Positions 12,036-20,982 of a stretch of DNA of 64,000 nucleotides are shown piece by piece; position 1 is the stretch's first letter, and each line of letters opens with the position of its first letter. The notes under the pieces were generated by a model, which made no database searches, was not told where the DNA came from, and saw only the letters and a program-made list of their open reading frames with translations. The DNA is from Pseudomonas sp. HMWF032 (GTDB taxonomy: Bacteria; Pseudomonadota; Gammaproteobacteria; Pseudomonadales; Pseudomonadaceae): positions 1,301,090-1,365,089 of the forward strand of contig NZ_QAIG01000005.1 of assembly GCF_003060885.1 (NCBI RefSeq), given 5' to 3'. The position numbers and the translations under genes were made by a program.

Positions 12036-12664
12036 GAGGCATTGGCCCCTTGCCGCGCCTTGGCAACAGTCTCGGCCCAGTTGTCGATCACCTTGTCCAA
12101 GTCATTACGATTGTCCTGCATGGCCTGGGCAAACTGATCGCGGAACAACTTACCGACGTTGATGCCATTGATGACCACGTTGCGCATTTTCCAGGCACCG
12201 TCCTGACTGACCATGGTGTAGGACAGCGGATACACCGTGCCATTACCGTCCTTGATTTCCATGTTGACCGAGGTGCGCTCAGGATCCTGCTGACCACTCA
12301 CCGGCAGTACGCGGATATCCTGATTGTTGTATTCGAGCAGGGCGTTGCCATAGAACTGCATCAGGCTGCGCTTGAAGTTTTCCTGAAAGCGCTGCATCTG
12401 CTCGGGCGATGCCTGACGCGAATAGCGCACGGTCATCACCCCGCGAGAAATCCCATCCACATCCACAACCGGACCGAGAATGCTGTCCAGTGCGTTGTAG
12501 AACGCCCCTGGATCCGTACGGTAACGCTCTTTATTGGCTTTAAGGTCAGCCAACAGGGTGCTGGTGGTCTGCTGCACCACCTCATGGGCTGCCGGCGCCG
12601 CCTGCAACGAGCAGGACAGTAAAGCCAGGGTAACCAGCAAGCCGTTTCGCAGTGTTCTGAGCAT
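12032..12664 (-). CDS. mlaC: Periplasmic phospholipid-binding protein MlaC
   Basis: MlaC shuttles phospholipids between the outer-membrane MlaA complex and the inner-membrane MlaFEDB importer. The 210-residue protein starts with a signal peptide (LLVTLALLSCSLQAAPA) and continues as the Tol_Tol_Ttg2 family (YNALDSILGPVVDVDGISRGVM, then the VRVLPVSGQQDPERTSVNM region). I choose ATG 12664, which has AGAGG at good spacing; a TTG two codons upstream is too close to that site. It is also called ttg2D in pseudomonads. Confidence 0.93.
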   Translation of the reverse strand: MLRTLRNGLLVTLALLSCSLQAAPAAHEVVQQTTSTLLADLKANKERYRTDPGAFYNALDSILGPVVDVDGISRGVMTVRYSRQASPEQMQRFQENFKRSLMQFYGNALLEYNNQDIRVLPVSGQQDPERTSVNMEIKDGNGTVYPLSYTMVSQDGAWKMRNVVINGINVGKLFRDQFAQAMQDNRNDLDKVIDNWAETVAKARQGANAS

Positions 12665-12676
12665 CTTCAATACCTC

Positions 12677-13150
12677 TTACTTGTTGGCCTGGTCTTTATT
12701 GACCGAATTGAGCAGGAACTTGCCAATCAGGTCTTCCAGCACCAGCGATGACTGCGTGTCGTGGATGGTGCTGCCTTCACGCAGCACCTCCTCTTCACCA
12801 CCCACACTAATTCCGATGTATTTCTCACCCAGCAGACCGGCGGTGAGAATCGAGGCGGTGGAATCTGCCGGCAGATTGTCCACCGCATCATCCAACTGCA
12901 TGGTGACGCGCCCCATGTAGCTGTTACGGTCCAGATCAATGGCCGTAACCTTGCCAATCGTGACGCCCGCCATGGTCACCTTGGACCTCACAGTCAGACC
13001 GGCAATGTTGTCAAAGTGCGCATAGACCTTATACGTATTATCGCTGCTGCCCACCGCCAGGCCGCTGACGCGCAAGGCCAGTAGCAACAAGGCCAACAAC
13101 CCGGCCAACAGGAACAAGCCGACACCCACTTCCAGCGCGCGGTTCTGCAT
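12677..13150 (-). CDS. mlaD: MCE-domain phospholipid transport protein MlaD
   Basis: MlaD forms the hexameric MCE ring on the periplasmic side of MlaE through which lipids pass. The 157-residue protein has one N-terminal transmembrane helix (VGVGLFLLAGLLALLLLALRV) and one MCE domain (about 40-120, NIAGLTVRSKVTMAGVTIGKV). I choose ATG 13150, whose last base region overlaps the mlaE stop, over a TTG one codon upstream. Length and single MCE domain match the E. coli protein, apart from a slightly shorter tail. Confidence 0.93.
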   Translation of the reverse strand: MQNRALEVGVGLFLLAGLLALLLLALRVSGLAVGSSDNTYKVYAHFDNIAGLTVRSKVTMAGVTIGKVTAIDLDRNSYMGRVTMQLDDAVDNLPADSTASILTAGLLGEKYIGISVGGEEEVLREGSTIHDTQSSLVLEDLIGKFLLNSVNKDQANK

Positions 13151-13947
13151 CAAAAATCTCCAAACATCAAAGCGGTCAGAATGAAGTCCAGCCCCAATAC
13201 GGCGAGCGAGGCGTACACCACCGTCTTGGTGGTGGCACGACTAATCCCTTCCGAAGTCGGCTCACAGTCATACCCTTGGAACACGGCGATCCAGGTCACG
13301 ACAAACGCGAAAACCATGCTCTTGATCACACCATTGAGCACATCTTCACGAAACGAAACACTGCTCTGCATATTGGCCCAGAACGAGCCCTCATAGACCC
13401 CGAGCCAGTCGACGGCGACCATTGCCCCACCCCAGATGCCGACCACGCTGAAGATCATCGCCAGCAGCGGCATTGAGATAAACCCCGCCCACAGACGCGG
13501 AGCGACAATGTATTTGAGCGGATCCACGCCGATCATCGCCAGACTGGACAACTGCTCGGTGGATTTCATGTTGCCAATTTCCGCTGTCAGCGCCGAGCCG
13601 GCACGACCAGCGAACAGCAATGCGGTCACCACCGGCCCCAGCTCACGCAGCAACGTCAAGGCAACCATCTGCCCCACCGCCTGCTCAGAACCATACTTGG
13701 CCAAAATGCTGAACCCCTGCAGCGACAGCACCATGCCGATAAAGATGCCCGATACGACAATAATGGCCAGGGACATCACCCCAACCGAATACAGCTGTTT
13801 GATCAGCAACTGAAAACTGTTGCCCGTAGCACCACGCCCCAGCAAGGCGCGCAGCAGGAAAATCCCCGAGCGGCCCAATGTAGCGACCACGTCGATACCA
13901 GCGCGACCGAACAGGCGCACCCGCTCGAGCACAGACGTCTTGCGCAT
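13150..13947 (-). CDS. mlaE: Phospholipid ABC transporter permease MlaE
   Basis: MlaE is the integral membrane subunit of the MlaFEDB lipid transporter. The 265 residues form about five to six hydrophobic helices with the conserved permease stretch ELGPVVTALLFAGRAGSALTAEIGNMK, which couples to the ATPase MlaF. It overlaps both neighbours by one base (mlaF upstream, mlaD downstream), so the three are tightly coupled in translation. Confidence 0.94.
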   Translation of the reverse strand: MRKTSVLERVRLFGRAGIDVVATLGRSGIFLLRALLGRGATGNSFQLLIKQLYSVGVMSLAIIVVSGIFIGMVLSLQGFSILAKYGSEQAVGQMVALTLLRELGPVVTALLFAGRAGSALTAEIGNMKSTEQLSSLAMIGVDPLKYIVAPRLWAGFISMPLLAMIFSVVGIWGGAMVAVDWLGVYEGSFWANMQSSVSFREDVLNGVIKSMVFAFVVTWIAVFQGYDCEPTSEGISRATTKTVVYASLAVLGLDFILTALMFGDF

Positions 13948-14756
13948 CAGCGCCCCCCCAGCAGGTCGTCGCGGTAATTGGCCGCAGGAAAATGAAAGGG
14001 CACCGGCCCATCTGGCGTGCCTTGCATGAACTGGCGCACGCGCGGGTTATCCGAAGCCATCAGTTCAGCCGGCGTGCCCTGCCCCAACACCTGGGTATCC
14101 CCCACTACATAGATGTAGTCAGCGATGCTGGCGGTTTCTGCCAGATCATGGGACACCACGATACTGGTGATGCCCAGTGCATCATTGAGCAGGCGAATAA
14201 GACGCACCAACACGCCCATGGCAATCGGGTCCTGGCCGACGAACGGTTCGTCATACATGAGTATTTGCGGATCAAGAGCAATAGCCCGTGCCAGCGCCAC
14301 ACGACGCTTCATGCCACCCGACAGCTCGTCAGGCATCAAGTCCAGCGCACCACGCAGACCCACCGCCTGCAATTTCATCAGCACGATGTCGCGAATCATC
14401 TCTTCCGGCAGCTGGGTATGCACCCGCAGCGGAAAGGCGACGTTCTCGAAGACATCCAGATCAGTAAACAGCGCACCACTCTGAAACAGCACACCCATCT
14501 GCTTGCGCATGTCAAACAGCTCGCTACGCGACAAGCCCGGTAAATTCACACCATTGACCCAGACCTCGCCCTCACTGGGCTTGAGCTCAGCAGCGATCAG
14601 GCGCAACAAGGTGGTCTTGCCGCAGCCAGACGGCCCCATAATGCCGGTCACTTTGCCGCGCGGGATCTGAATATCGACACTTTTGAAAATATCCCGCTCG
14701 CCGCGCTTGAAGCTCACACGCTTCAGCTCAACTGCGTACGGACTCTCGGCGCTCAT
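13947..14756 (-). CDS. mlaF: Phospholipid ABC transporter ATPase MlaF
   Basis: MlaF powers lipid movement by the MlaFEDB complex. The 269 residues contain Walker A GPSGCGKTT (K47), the signature LSGGMKRRVALARAIA, Walker B ILMYDEPF and the switch histidine in VVSHDL. The start is ATG 14756 (MSAESPYAV); the longer in-frame reading back to 14909 runs into the promoter region and has no family support. It is the first gene of the operon and is divergent from kdsD. Confidence 0.94.
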   Translation of the reverse strand: MSAESPYAVELKRVSFKRGERDIFKSVDIQIPRGKVTGIMGPSGCGKTTLLRLIAAELKPSEGEVWVNGVNLPGLSRSELFDMRKQMGVLFQSGALFTDLDVFENVAFPLRVHTQLPEEMIRDIVLMKLQAVGLRGALDLMPDELSGGMKRRVALARAIALDPQILMYDEPFVGQDPIAMGVLVRLIRLLNDALGITSIVVSHDLAETASIADYIYVVGDTQVLGQGTPAELMASDNPRVRQFMQGTPDGPVPFHFPAANYRDDLLGGR

Positions 14757-14847
14757 CTGGACTCCTTGCTCAACGCGTGCCTGACTGACGTACCGCCCTG
14801 AACAAAGGACACTACTGATCGTCGAACGTACCGAAAATGGGGCGCGA

Positions 14848-14876
14848 ACTATACCACCAGGGTCAACGCCACCCAA
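14848..14876 (-). promoter_or_regulatory. Candidate promoter of mlaFEDCB
   Basis: On the minus strand TTGGGT (14876-14871), a 17-bp spacer and TATAGT (14853-14848) form a sigma-70-like pair, about 90 bp before mlaF. The -10 is good; the -35 is weak. Confidence 0.35.
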
Positions 14877-14917
14877 GATTGAACTTGTTGCGGAAGATAA
14901 GCGCCTCACAGCCCTGC

Positions 14918-14957
14918 AACGGTAAAGACTGGGCAGACGCCCCTTTACCGTTATAAT
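14918..14957 (+). promoter_or_regulatory. kdsD promoter region with nested inverted repeat
   Basis: A perfect TATAAT lies at 14952-14957, 31 bp before kdsD. TGGGCA at 14930-14935 could be a -35 with a 16-bp spacer. Perfect 10-bp arms AACGGTAAAG (14918-14927) and CTTTACCGTT (14943-14952) enclose a second stem GGGC/GCCC, so the palindrome covers the promoter up to the first base of the -10. It could be an operator or a supercoiling-sensitive hairpin. Confidence 0.5.
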
Positions 14958-14988
14958 CGGCAGCTTTACTCCCAGCCCCAGAGATTCA

Positions 14989-15963
14989 ATGAGCCAGCCA
15001 ACCGAACTGATTCAGTCCGCGCAGCGCACTATCCGCTTGGAAATTGAGGCGATACAGGACCTGCTGCAGCGCATCAACGGTGACTTCGTACGCGCCTGCC
15101 AACTGATTCTTGGCAGCAAGGGCCGCGTAGTCGTGGTCGGGATGGGTAAGTCCGGTCATGTGGGCAACAAGATTGCAGCCACCCTGGCCAGCACAGGCAC
15201 CACGGCTTTTTTCGTACATCCCGCCGAGGCGAGCCACGGCGACATGGGTATGATTACCCGCGACGACGTGGTACTGGCCCTCTCCAACTCCGGCTCCACA
15301 GCCGAAATCGTCACCCTGCTGCCACTGATCAAACGCCTGGGCATCACCCTGATCAGCATGACAGGCAATCCCGACTCCCCTTTGGCCAAGGCTGCCGAAG
15401 TCAATCTGGACGCCCGCGTCACTCAGGAAGCCTGCCCACTGAATCTGGCCCCGACGTCCTCCACAACAGCCTCGCTGGTTCTTGGCGACGCATTGGCCAT
15501 CGCCCTTCTGGAGGCGCGCGGCTTCACTGCCGAAGATTTCGCATTCTCCCACCCAGGTGGCGCCCTGGGCCGCCGCCTACTGCTCAAGGTAGAAAACGTG
15601 ATGCACACCGGCAACAACCTGCCCCAGGTTAGCCGTGGCACCTCACTGCGTGACGCACTATTGGAAATGACCCAGAAAGGCCTGGGCATGACCGTAGTAA
15701 CCGAGGCTGATGGCCGCCTGGCAGGCGTTTTCACCGACGGCGATCTACGCCGCACCCTGGATCGCAGCATTGATGTACGCCAGGCGACCATTGACGAGGT
15801 CATGACCCGTCACGGCAAGACTGCTCGGGCGCACATGCTGGCAGCAGAAGCCCTGAAAATCATGGAAGACCACAAAATCAACGCCCTGGTCGTGGTGGAT
15901 GAGCAGGATCAGCCAATTGGCGCGCTCAACATGCACGATTTGCTACGCGCTGGAGTGATGTAA
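14989..15963 (+). CDS. kdsD: Arabinose-5-phosphate isomerase KdsD
   Basis: KdsD interconverts D-ribulose 5-phosphate and D-arabinose 5-phosphate, the first step towards Kdo for the LPS inner core. The 324 residues hold a SIS domain (about 35-170; GMGKSGHVGNKIAATLAST, LSNSGSTAEIV) and two CBS modules (about 205-324). It is first in the kdsD-kdsC-lptC-lptA-lptB run and overlaps kdsC by one base. Confidence 0.95.
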   Translation: MSQPTELIQSAQRTIRLEIEAIQDLLQRINGDFVRACQLILGSKGRVVVVGMGKSGHVGNKIAATLASTGTTAFFVHPAEASHGDMGMITRDDVVLALSNSGSTAEIVTLLPLIKRLGITLISMTGNPDSPLAKAAEVNLDARVTQEACPLNLAPTSSTTASLVLGDALAIALLEARGFTAEDFAFSHPGGALGRRLLLKVENVMHTGNNLPQVSRGTSLRDALLEMTQKGLGMTVVTEADGRLAGVFTDGDLRRTLDRSIDVRQATIDEVMTRHGKTARAHMLAAEALKIMEDHKINALVVVDEQDQPIGALNMHDLLRAGVM

Positions 15964-16502
15964 TGAGCACTGACGTGATAAATACCGAACTGACGCAGCG
16001 CGCCCAGACGATCAAACTGGCAGTCTTTGATGTCGACGGCGTACTGACTGACGGCAAACTGTACTTCCTGGTGGACGGCAGCGAATTCAAGACTTTCAAC
16101 ACCCTCGACGGCCACGGCATCAAGATGCTGATCAACTCCGGCGTCCGCACCGCCATCATCAGCGGTCGCAAGACCCCTGTGGTTGAGCGCCGCGCACAAA
16201 ACCTCGGGATTCAACACCTTTACCAGGGCCGCGAAGACAAACTGGTGGTGCTGGATGAACTGCTCAGCGAACTGGACCTGACCTATGACCAGGTCGCCTA
16301 CCTGGGTGACGACCTGCCGGATCTCCCCGTTATGCGCCGTGTCGGCCTGGGAATGGCCGTTGCCAGCGCTAATGGTTTTGTCCGCCAACACGCCCATGGC
16401 ATCACCCAAGCCCGCGGCGGTGAAGGGGCCGCACGCGAGTTCTGCGAACTGATCATGCGCGCCCAAGGCACCCTTGAAGCCGCTCAAGCCGCTTATCTAT
16501 AG
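15963..16502 (+). CDS. kdsC: 3-deoxy-D-manno-octulosonate-8-phosphate phosphatase
   Basis: KdsC removes phosphate from Kdo-8-phosphate to give Kdo. The 179-residue HAD-superfamily protein has the catalytic aspartates D23 and D25 in FDVDGVLTDG and the metal-binding GDDLPDLPVM loop, and it lacks a large cap domain, as usual for the tetrameric KdsC type. The ATG overlaps the kdsD stop, and lptC starts 7 bp after its own stop. Confidence 0.95.
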   Translation: MSTDVINTELTQRAQTIKLAVFDVDGVLTDGKLYFLVDGSEFKTFNTLDGHGIKMLINSGVRTAIISGRKTPVVERRAQNLGIQHLYQGREDKLVVLDELLSELDLTYDQVAYLGDDLPDLPVMRRVGLGMAVASANGFVRQHAHGITQARGGEGAAREFCELIMRAQGTLEAAQAAYL

Positions 16503-16509
16503 GCCAACC

Positions 16510-17079
16510 ATGCCCCGTAAATCGCTCAATGTTCTGCTGTTCGCCTGCGCAGCCCTGCTGGTAGCAGCCCTCGGCTACTGGAATCTCAACCCAGATAGTT
16601 TCAACCAGCAGACACAAACAACGGCGACCGACAATGCCATCGACTTCTACGCCAACAATACCTATACCGTGCAGTACCAGGCCGACGGCAAACTGCACTA
16701 CGAACTGACAGCCGACAAGGTCGAGCATATCAAGGCCAGTGACATCACCCTGATGACAACCCCGAACATGAATCTGTTTCGCGGCAGCGAACTTCCCTGG
16801 AAAATCAGCAGTGAACGCGGCGAAGTCTCACCAGGCGGAGTCGAGGTCGAACTGATCGACAAGGTGCGTGTCGAGCGCACCGACGCCAAAGGTCGCCCGA
16901 CCATTCTCACCACCAGCCGTCTGACCGTATTCCCCGAGAAGGAATATGCGCAGACCCAGCAAGCCGTTAGAATCGACACGGCCAATGGGGTGACCACGGC
17001 ACAAGGAATGAAAGCGTACATGAATGACGGCAGGATGCTCCTGCTGTCCAACGTAAGAGGTCAGCATGAGGCTCGTTAA
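16510..17079 (+). CDS. lptC: LPS export protein LptC
   Basis: LptC is the bitopic inner-membrane protein that receives LPS from LptB2FG and hands it to LptA. The 189-residue protein has one N-terminal transmembrane helix (VLLFACAALLVAALGYW) followed by a beta-jellyroll periplasmic domain. I start it at ATG 16510 (MPRKSLNV), because the longer frame from 16474 would lie inside kdsC. It overlaps lptA by 14 bp. Confidence 0.92.
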   Translation: MPRKSLNVLLFACAALLVAALGYWNLNPDSFNQQTQTTATDNAIDFYANNTYTVQYQADGKLHYELTADKVEHIKASDITLMTTPNMNLFRGSELPWKISSERGEVSPGGVEVELIDKVRVERTDAKGRPTILTTSRLTVFPEKEYAQTQQAVRIDTANGVTTAQGMKAYMNDGRMLLLSNVRGQHEAR

Positions 17080-17608
17080 CACCCTCCCCCTACTACTTAG
17101 CCTCAGTGCGGCACTTGGAAGCGCCAGCGCCTGGGCCTTGCCATCCGACCGCGAACAGCCGATTCGCATTCAGGCTGACAGCGCCGAGCTCGATGACAAA
17201 CAAGGCGTGGCCGTCTATCGCGGCGACGTAGTCATCACCCAAGGCACCATGAAGGTTACCGGCGACACCGTGACCATTACTCAGAATGCCCAAGGCGATG
17301 TTGAGGTATTTACCTCCGTCGGCCAGCCCGCCTATTACGAACAACTGCCGTCAGCCGACAAGCAGATCGTCAAGGCCTACGGCCTGACTATCCAGTACTT
17401 CATGGCCAACGAGCGCGTGGTACTGATCGACCAAGCCAAGGTGATTCAGGAAGGCAACACCTTCGAAGGCGAGAAAATCGTCTATGACACCCAGCGCCAG
17501 ATCGTTAACGCCGGCCGCGCCACAGGCACCAATGTGACTGCGCCACGTCCGCGCATCGACATGGTGATCCAGCCGAAGAACAAACCAGCCGACCAACAGG
17601 CGCAGTAA
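17066..17608 (+). CDS. lptA: LPS transport periplasmic protein LptA
   Basis: LptA forms the beta-jellyroll bridge that carries LPS across the periplasm to LptDE. The 180-residue protein has a signal peptide ([18 protein letters not shown]) and the OstA-like motif [21 protein letters not shown], with the usual polar C-terminal tail. It overlaps the end of lptC by 14 bp and ends 2 bp before lptB. Confidence 0.94.
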   Translation: MRLVNTLPLLLSLSAALGSASAWALPSDREQPIRIQADSAELDDKQGVAVYRGDVVITQGTMKVTGDTVTITQNAQGDVEVFTSVGQPAYYEQLPSADKQIVKAYGLTIQYFMANERVVLIDQAKVIQEGNTFEGEKIVYDTQRQIVNAGRATGTNVTAPRPRIDMVIQPKNKPADQQAQ

Positions 17609-17610
17609 TA

Positions 17611-18336
17611 ATGGCCACATTGAAAGCCCAACACCTGGCCAAGAGTTACAAAGGCCGCCAGGTCGTGCGCGACGTCAGCCTGAACATCGACAGCGGGCAG
17701 ATCGTCGGCCTGCTTGGCCCCAATGGGGCCGGCAAGACCACCTGTTTCTACATGATCGTCGGTTTGGTCCAGGCCGATCAGGGCCGCGTGATGATCGACG
17801 ATCTCGACGTCAGCCATCAGCCCATGCATGGCCGCGCCCGCGCCGGAATTGGCTACCTTCCCCAAGAAGCCTCGATCTTTCGTAAACTCAGCGTGGCCGA
17901 CAACATCATGGCCATCCTGGAAACCCGCAAGGATCTCAACAGCAGCGCGCGCCAACAAGCGCTCGAGGGGCTATTGCAGGAGTTCCACATCACCCACATT
18001 CGCGACAACCTGGGCATGAGTTTGTCTGGGGGAGAGCGCCGCCGGGTGGAAATCGCTCGCGCCCTAGCCACCAACCCAAAATTCATCCTGCTTGACGAAC
18101 CCTTCGCCGGGGTCGACCCGATTTCCGTGGGTGATATCAAACAGATCATCCACCACCTCAAGGCCAAAGGCATCGGCGTACTGATCACCGACCACAACGT
18201 GCGTGAGACACTGGATATCTGTGAAACCGCCTATATCGTCAACGACGGTCAACTGATCGCCGAAGGGGATGCAGAGGCAATCCTGGCCAACCAGACAGTA
18301 AAAGAAGTGTACCTAGGCCATGAGTTCAAGCTGTAA
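17611..18336 (+). CDS. lptB: LPS export ABC transporter ATPase LptB
   Basis: LptB dimers power extraction of LPS from the inner membrane with LptF and LptG, which are encoded elsewhere. The 241 residues contain Walker [10 protein letters not shown] (K42), signature [15 protein letters not shown], Walker [14 protein letters not shown] and the switch motif [10 protein letters not shown]. It directly precedes rpoN with a 137-bp gap, as in many gammaproteobacteria. Confidence 0.96.
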   Translation: MATLKAQHLAKSYKGRQVVRDVSLNIDSGQIVGLLGPNGAGKTTCFYMIVGLVQADQGRVMIDDLDVSHQPMHGRARAGIGYLPQEASIFRKLSVADNIMAILETRKDLNSSARQQALEGLLQEFHITHIRDNLGMSLSGGERRRVEIARALATNPKFILLDEPFAGVDPISVGDIKQIIHHLKAKGIGVLITDHNVRETLDICETAYIVNDGQLIAEGDAEAILANQTVKEVYLGHEFKL

Positions 18337-18395
18337 CCACAGCTTTTCTCGGGCCTGCGGCAGCCAAGACTAGGCAAAACCCCAAAAGTCAGGCA

Positions 18396-18401
18396 TATAA
18401 T
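18396..18401 (+). promoter_or_regulatory. Candidate -10 of an rpoN promoter
   Basis: A perfect TATAAT lies 72 bp before rpoN in the lptB-rpoN gap. No convincing -35 stands at 16-18 bp (GGCAAA at 17 bp), so support rests on the -10 and location alone. Confidence 0.35.
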
Positions 18402-18473
18402 TTGCTTCCTAGTGGCGATTTTAACAACGCCCTGTAGTGGATTGCGCACAGACGCCGGTAAATAAGGTCTGCA

Positions 18474-19988
18474 ATGAAACCATCGCTAGTCCTGAAGATG
18501 GGCCAGCAGCTGACGATGACACCGCAGCTGCAACAGGCCATCCGCCTACTCCAACTGTCGACCTTGGATCTGCAACAAGAGATTCAGGAAGCCCTGGAGT
18601 CCAACCCGATGCTCGAACGCCAGGAAGACGGCGATGATTTCGACAATTCGGACCCCATGGCCGATGGCGCAGAGAGCGCCAGCTCCAGTGAACAGCAGGA
18701 CACCCCCTACCAGGAAACCAGCTTTCAGGAAACCACACAGACGGTGGACAACCTGGAAGAAGGCGATTGGGGCGAACGCATCCCCAATGAGCTGCCCGTA
18801 GACACTGCCTGGGAAGACATCTACCAGACCAGCGCCAGCAGCCTGCCCAGCAGCGCCAGTGATGACGACGAGTGGGATTTCACCACCCGCACCTCCAGTG
18901 GTGAAAGCCTGCAAAGCCACTTGCTCTGGCAACTCAATCTAGTGCCGATGTCAGACAAGGACCGCCTGATCGGCGTCACCCTGATCGACTGCATCAATGA
19001 TCAGGGCTACCTCGAAGAAAGCCTGGAAGAAGTGGTCGATGCTTTCGATCCGGAACTGGATATCGAGCTCGACGAAGTTGAGGCCGTGCTGCACCGTATC
19101 CAGCAGTTCGAGCCTGCCGGTATTGCCGCGCGCAACCTGGGTGAATGCCTGCTCCTGCAACTGCGTCAATTACCAGCCCAAACCCCATGGCTGAGCGAAG
19201 CCCAGCGCCTGGCCAGTGATTACCTCGATCTGCTTGGTAGCCGCGACTACAGCCAACTGATGCGCCGCATGAAGCTCAAGGAAGACGAGCTGCGTCAGGT
19301 TATCGAGCTGATCCAGAGCCTCAACCCGCGCCCAGGCTCGCAGATCGAGTCCAGCGAGCCCGAGTACGTAGTCCCCGATGTAATCGTGCGCAAGCACAAC
19401 GAGCGCTGGCTGGTAGAGCTGAACCAGGAAGCCATGCCGCGCCTGCGGGTCAACGCGCAGTACGCCGGCTTCGTCAAGCGTGCTGACTCCAGCGCCGACA
19501 ACACCTTTATGCGCAACCAGCTGCAAGAAGCACGCTGGTTCATCAAGAGCCTGCAAAGCCGCAACGAAACCCTGATGAAAGTCGCCACGCAGATCGTCGA
19601 ACACCAACGCGGCTTCCTCGACTACGGCGACGAAGCGATGAAACCGCTCGTACTGCATGATATTGCCGAAGCCGTCGGCATGCACGAATCGACCATTTCA
19701 AGGGTGACCACGCAAAAATTCATGCACACCCCACGCGGCATTTACGAACTGAAGTATTTCTTCTCCAGCCACGTCAGCACCTCCGAAGGTGGAGAATGCT
19801 CATCCACTGCGATCCGCGCGATCATCAAAAAACTGGTCGCGGCGGAAAATGCGAAAAAGCCGTTGAGTGACAGCAAGATCGCTGGTTTACTGGAGGCACA
19901 GGGCATTCAAGTAGCCCGCCGCACGGTCGCCAAGTACCGTGAATCCCTCGGAATAGCGCCTTCCAGTGAGCGCAAACGATTGATCTAA
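18474..19988 (+). CDS. rpoN: RNA polymerase sigma-54 factor
   Basis: RpoN directs RNA polymerase to -24/-12 promoters and requires AAA+ enhancer-binding activators. The 504-residue protein shows the glutamine-rich region I ([20 protein letters not shown]), an acidic region II (about 50-125), the core-binding domain, the helix-turn-helix (about 385-405) and the RpoN box [10 protein letters not shown] (about 481-490). It is followed by hpf and the nitrogen PTS genes, a conserved cluster in which PtsN and related proteins modulate nitrogen and carbon metabolism. Confidence 0.97.
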   Translation: MKPSLVLKMGQQLTMTPQLQQAIRLLQLSTLDLQQEIQEALESNPMLERQEDGDDFDNSDPMADGAESASSSEQQDTPYQETSFQETTQTVDNLEEGDWGERIPNELPVDTAWEDIYQTSASSLPSSASDDDEWDFTTRTSSGESLQSHLLWQLNLVPMSDKDRLIGVTLIDCINDQGYLEESLEEVVDAFDPELDIELDEVEAVLHRIQQFEPAGIAARNLGECLLLQLRQLPAQTPWLSEAQRLASDYLDLLGSRDYSQLMRRMKLKEDELRQVIELIQSLNPRPGSQIESSEPEYVVPDVIVRKHNERWLVELNQEAMPRLRVNAQYAGFVKRADSSADNTFMRNQLQEARWFIKSLQSRNETLMKVATQIVEHQRGFLDYGDEAMKPLVLHDIAEAVGMHESTISRVTTQKFMHTPRGIYELKYFFSSHVSTSEGGECSSTAIRAIIKKLVAAENAKKPLSDSKIAGLLEAQGIQVARRTVAKYRESLGIAPSSERKRLI

Positions 19989-20133
19989 GGCGGCACAAAG
20001 AAGGAAGACAGATAGCACTGACCAAACACCCCAGGCCACGCCTTTTTTGCAAAAGCAGCCATACTGCCTATTAGCAATCAGCGCATGTGCCTGGCTAGCT
20101 CTGTCAGCGTCTTCCGCGCCACAGTGTTCCGGC

Positions 20134-20147
20134 GGCAGGCCCTTTGC
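20134..20147 (+). promoter_or_regulatory. Candidate sigma-54 (-24/-12) promoter of hpf
   Basis: GGCAgG-N4-TTGC has GG and GC exactly 10 bp apart, matching the core of the sigma-54 consensus TGGCACG-N4-TTGCW with mismatches at T-26 and C-23. The predicted start is near 20158, 25 bp before hpf. GG-N10-GC is not rare in GC-rich DNA, so this is tentative. Confidence 0.4.
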
Positions 20148-20182
20148 CTGTCTCTTACACACGGCAACAAGGAGAAAGCGGT

Positions 20183-20491
20183 ATGCAAGTCAACATCAGT
20201 GGACATCAGCTGGATGTGACCGACGCCCTGCGCGACTACATCGCCGAAAAACTCGGCCGATTGGAGCGCCACTTCGACAAGATTACCAATGTGCAAGTCA
20301 TCATGGAGGTCGAGAAACTCAAACAGAAAATCGAAGCGACCTTGCACGTTGCCGGTGGCGAAGTCGTCGCCAATGCCGAGCATGACGATATGTACGCGGC
20401 CATCGATCTACTGACTGACAAACTCGACCGACAACTCATCAAACACAAGGAAAAACAGCTCGAACGTCAACAGGGTGCAATGGCCCGCTGA
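20183..20491 (+). CDS. hpf: Ribosome hibernation promoting factor, short form
   Basis: HPF binds the 30S decoding region in stationary phase and helps form inactive 100S ribosomes. The 102-residue protein is the short form with the beta-alpha-beta-beta-beta-alpha domain only (MQVNISGHQLDVTDALRDYI, then the DMYAAIDLLTDKLDRQLIKHKEK helix). The start is ATG 20183 with AAGGAG eight bases upstream; the 13-codon extension from 20144 has no ribosome site and would overlap the candidate promoter. It lies between rpoN and ptsN. Confidence 0.94.
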   Translation: MQVNISGHQLDVTDALRDYIAEKLGRLERHFDKITNVQVIMEVEKLKQKIEATLHVAGGEVVANAEHDDMYAAIDLLTDKLDRQLIKHKEKQLERQQGAMAR

Positions 20492-20506
20492 CATCGTCTA
20501 TCTCCT

Positions 20507-20980
20507 ATGATCCGACTTGAAACTATCCTGACCCCCGGCCGTTCCCTGGTGAACGTGCCGGGCGGCAGCAAAAAACGTGTCCTCGAACAGATTGCCAACC
20601 TGGTAGCGCGCGAGCTGCCTGACCTGGATGGACAAGATATCTTCGAAAGCCTGATTGCCCGAGAAAAACTCGGCTCGACCGGTTTCGGTAATGGCATCGC
20701 CATTCCGCACTGCCGCCTGCCCGGTTGCACCGCGCCGATCAGCGCCTTGCTGCGCCTGGACGCTGCCGTAGACTTCGACGCCATCGACGGTGCGCCAGTG
20801 GACCTGCTGTTTGTCCTGCTAGTGCCCGAAGCAGCAACCGATGCTCACCTGGAGCTGCTTCGGCAGATCGCCAGCATGCTCGATCGCAGCGATGTACGTG
20901 CCAGCCTGCGCCAAGCCGAAAGCAGCGAAGCCCTGTATCAGGTGGTCGTGGACGTACAAAGCCAACTCAACCGAGCCTGA
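20507..20980 (+). CDS. ptsN: Nitrogen PTS enzyme IIA (EIIA-Ntr)
   Basis: PtsN is the terminal phosphocarrier of the nitrogen phosphotransferase system and acts by binding partner proteins rather than by sugar uptake. The 157 residues contain the phosphorylated histidine H68 in [13 protein letters not shown], the position known from P. putida. The ribosome site is weak (CTCCT just before the ATG has no purine-rich element). The gene is 15 bp after hpf and two bases before rapZ. Confidence 0.95.
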   Translation: MIRLETILTPGRSLVNVPGGSKKRVLEQIANLVARELPDLDGQDIFESLIAREKLGSTGFGNGIAIPHCRLPGCTAPISALLRLDAAVDFDAIDGAPVDLLFVLLVPEAATDAHLELLRQIASMLDRSDVRASLRQAESSEALYQVVVDVQSQLNRA

Positions 20981-20982
20981 GC

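Noticed and set aside
13947..14909. N-terminally extended MlaF of 320 residues
   Set aside because: The extra 51 codons fall in the divergent promoter region and have no family counterpart; ATG 14756 begins a standard MlaF.
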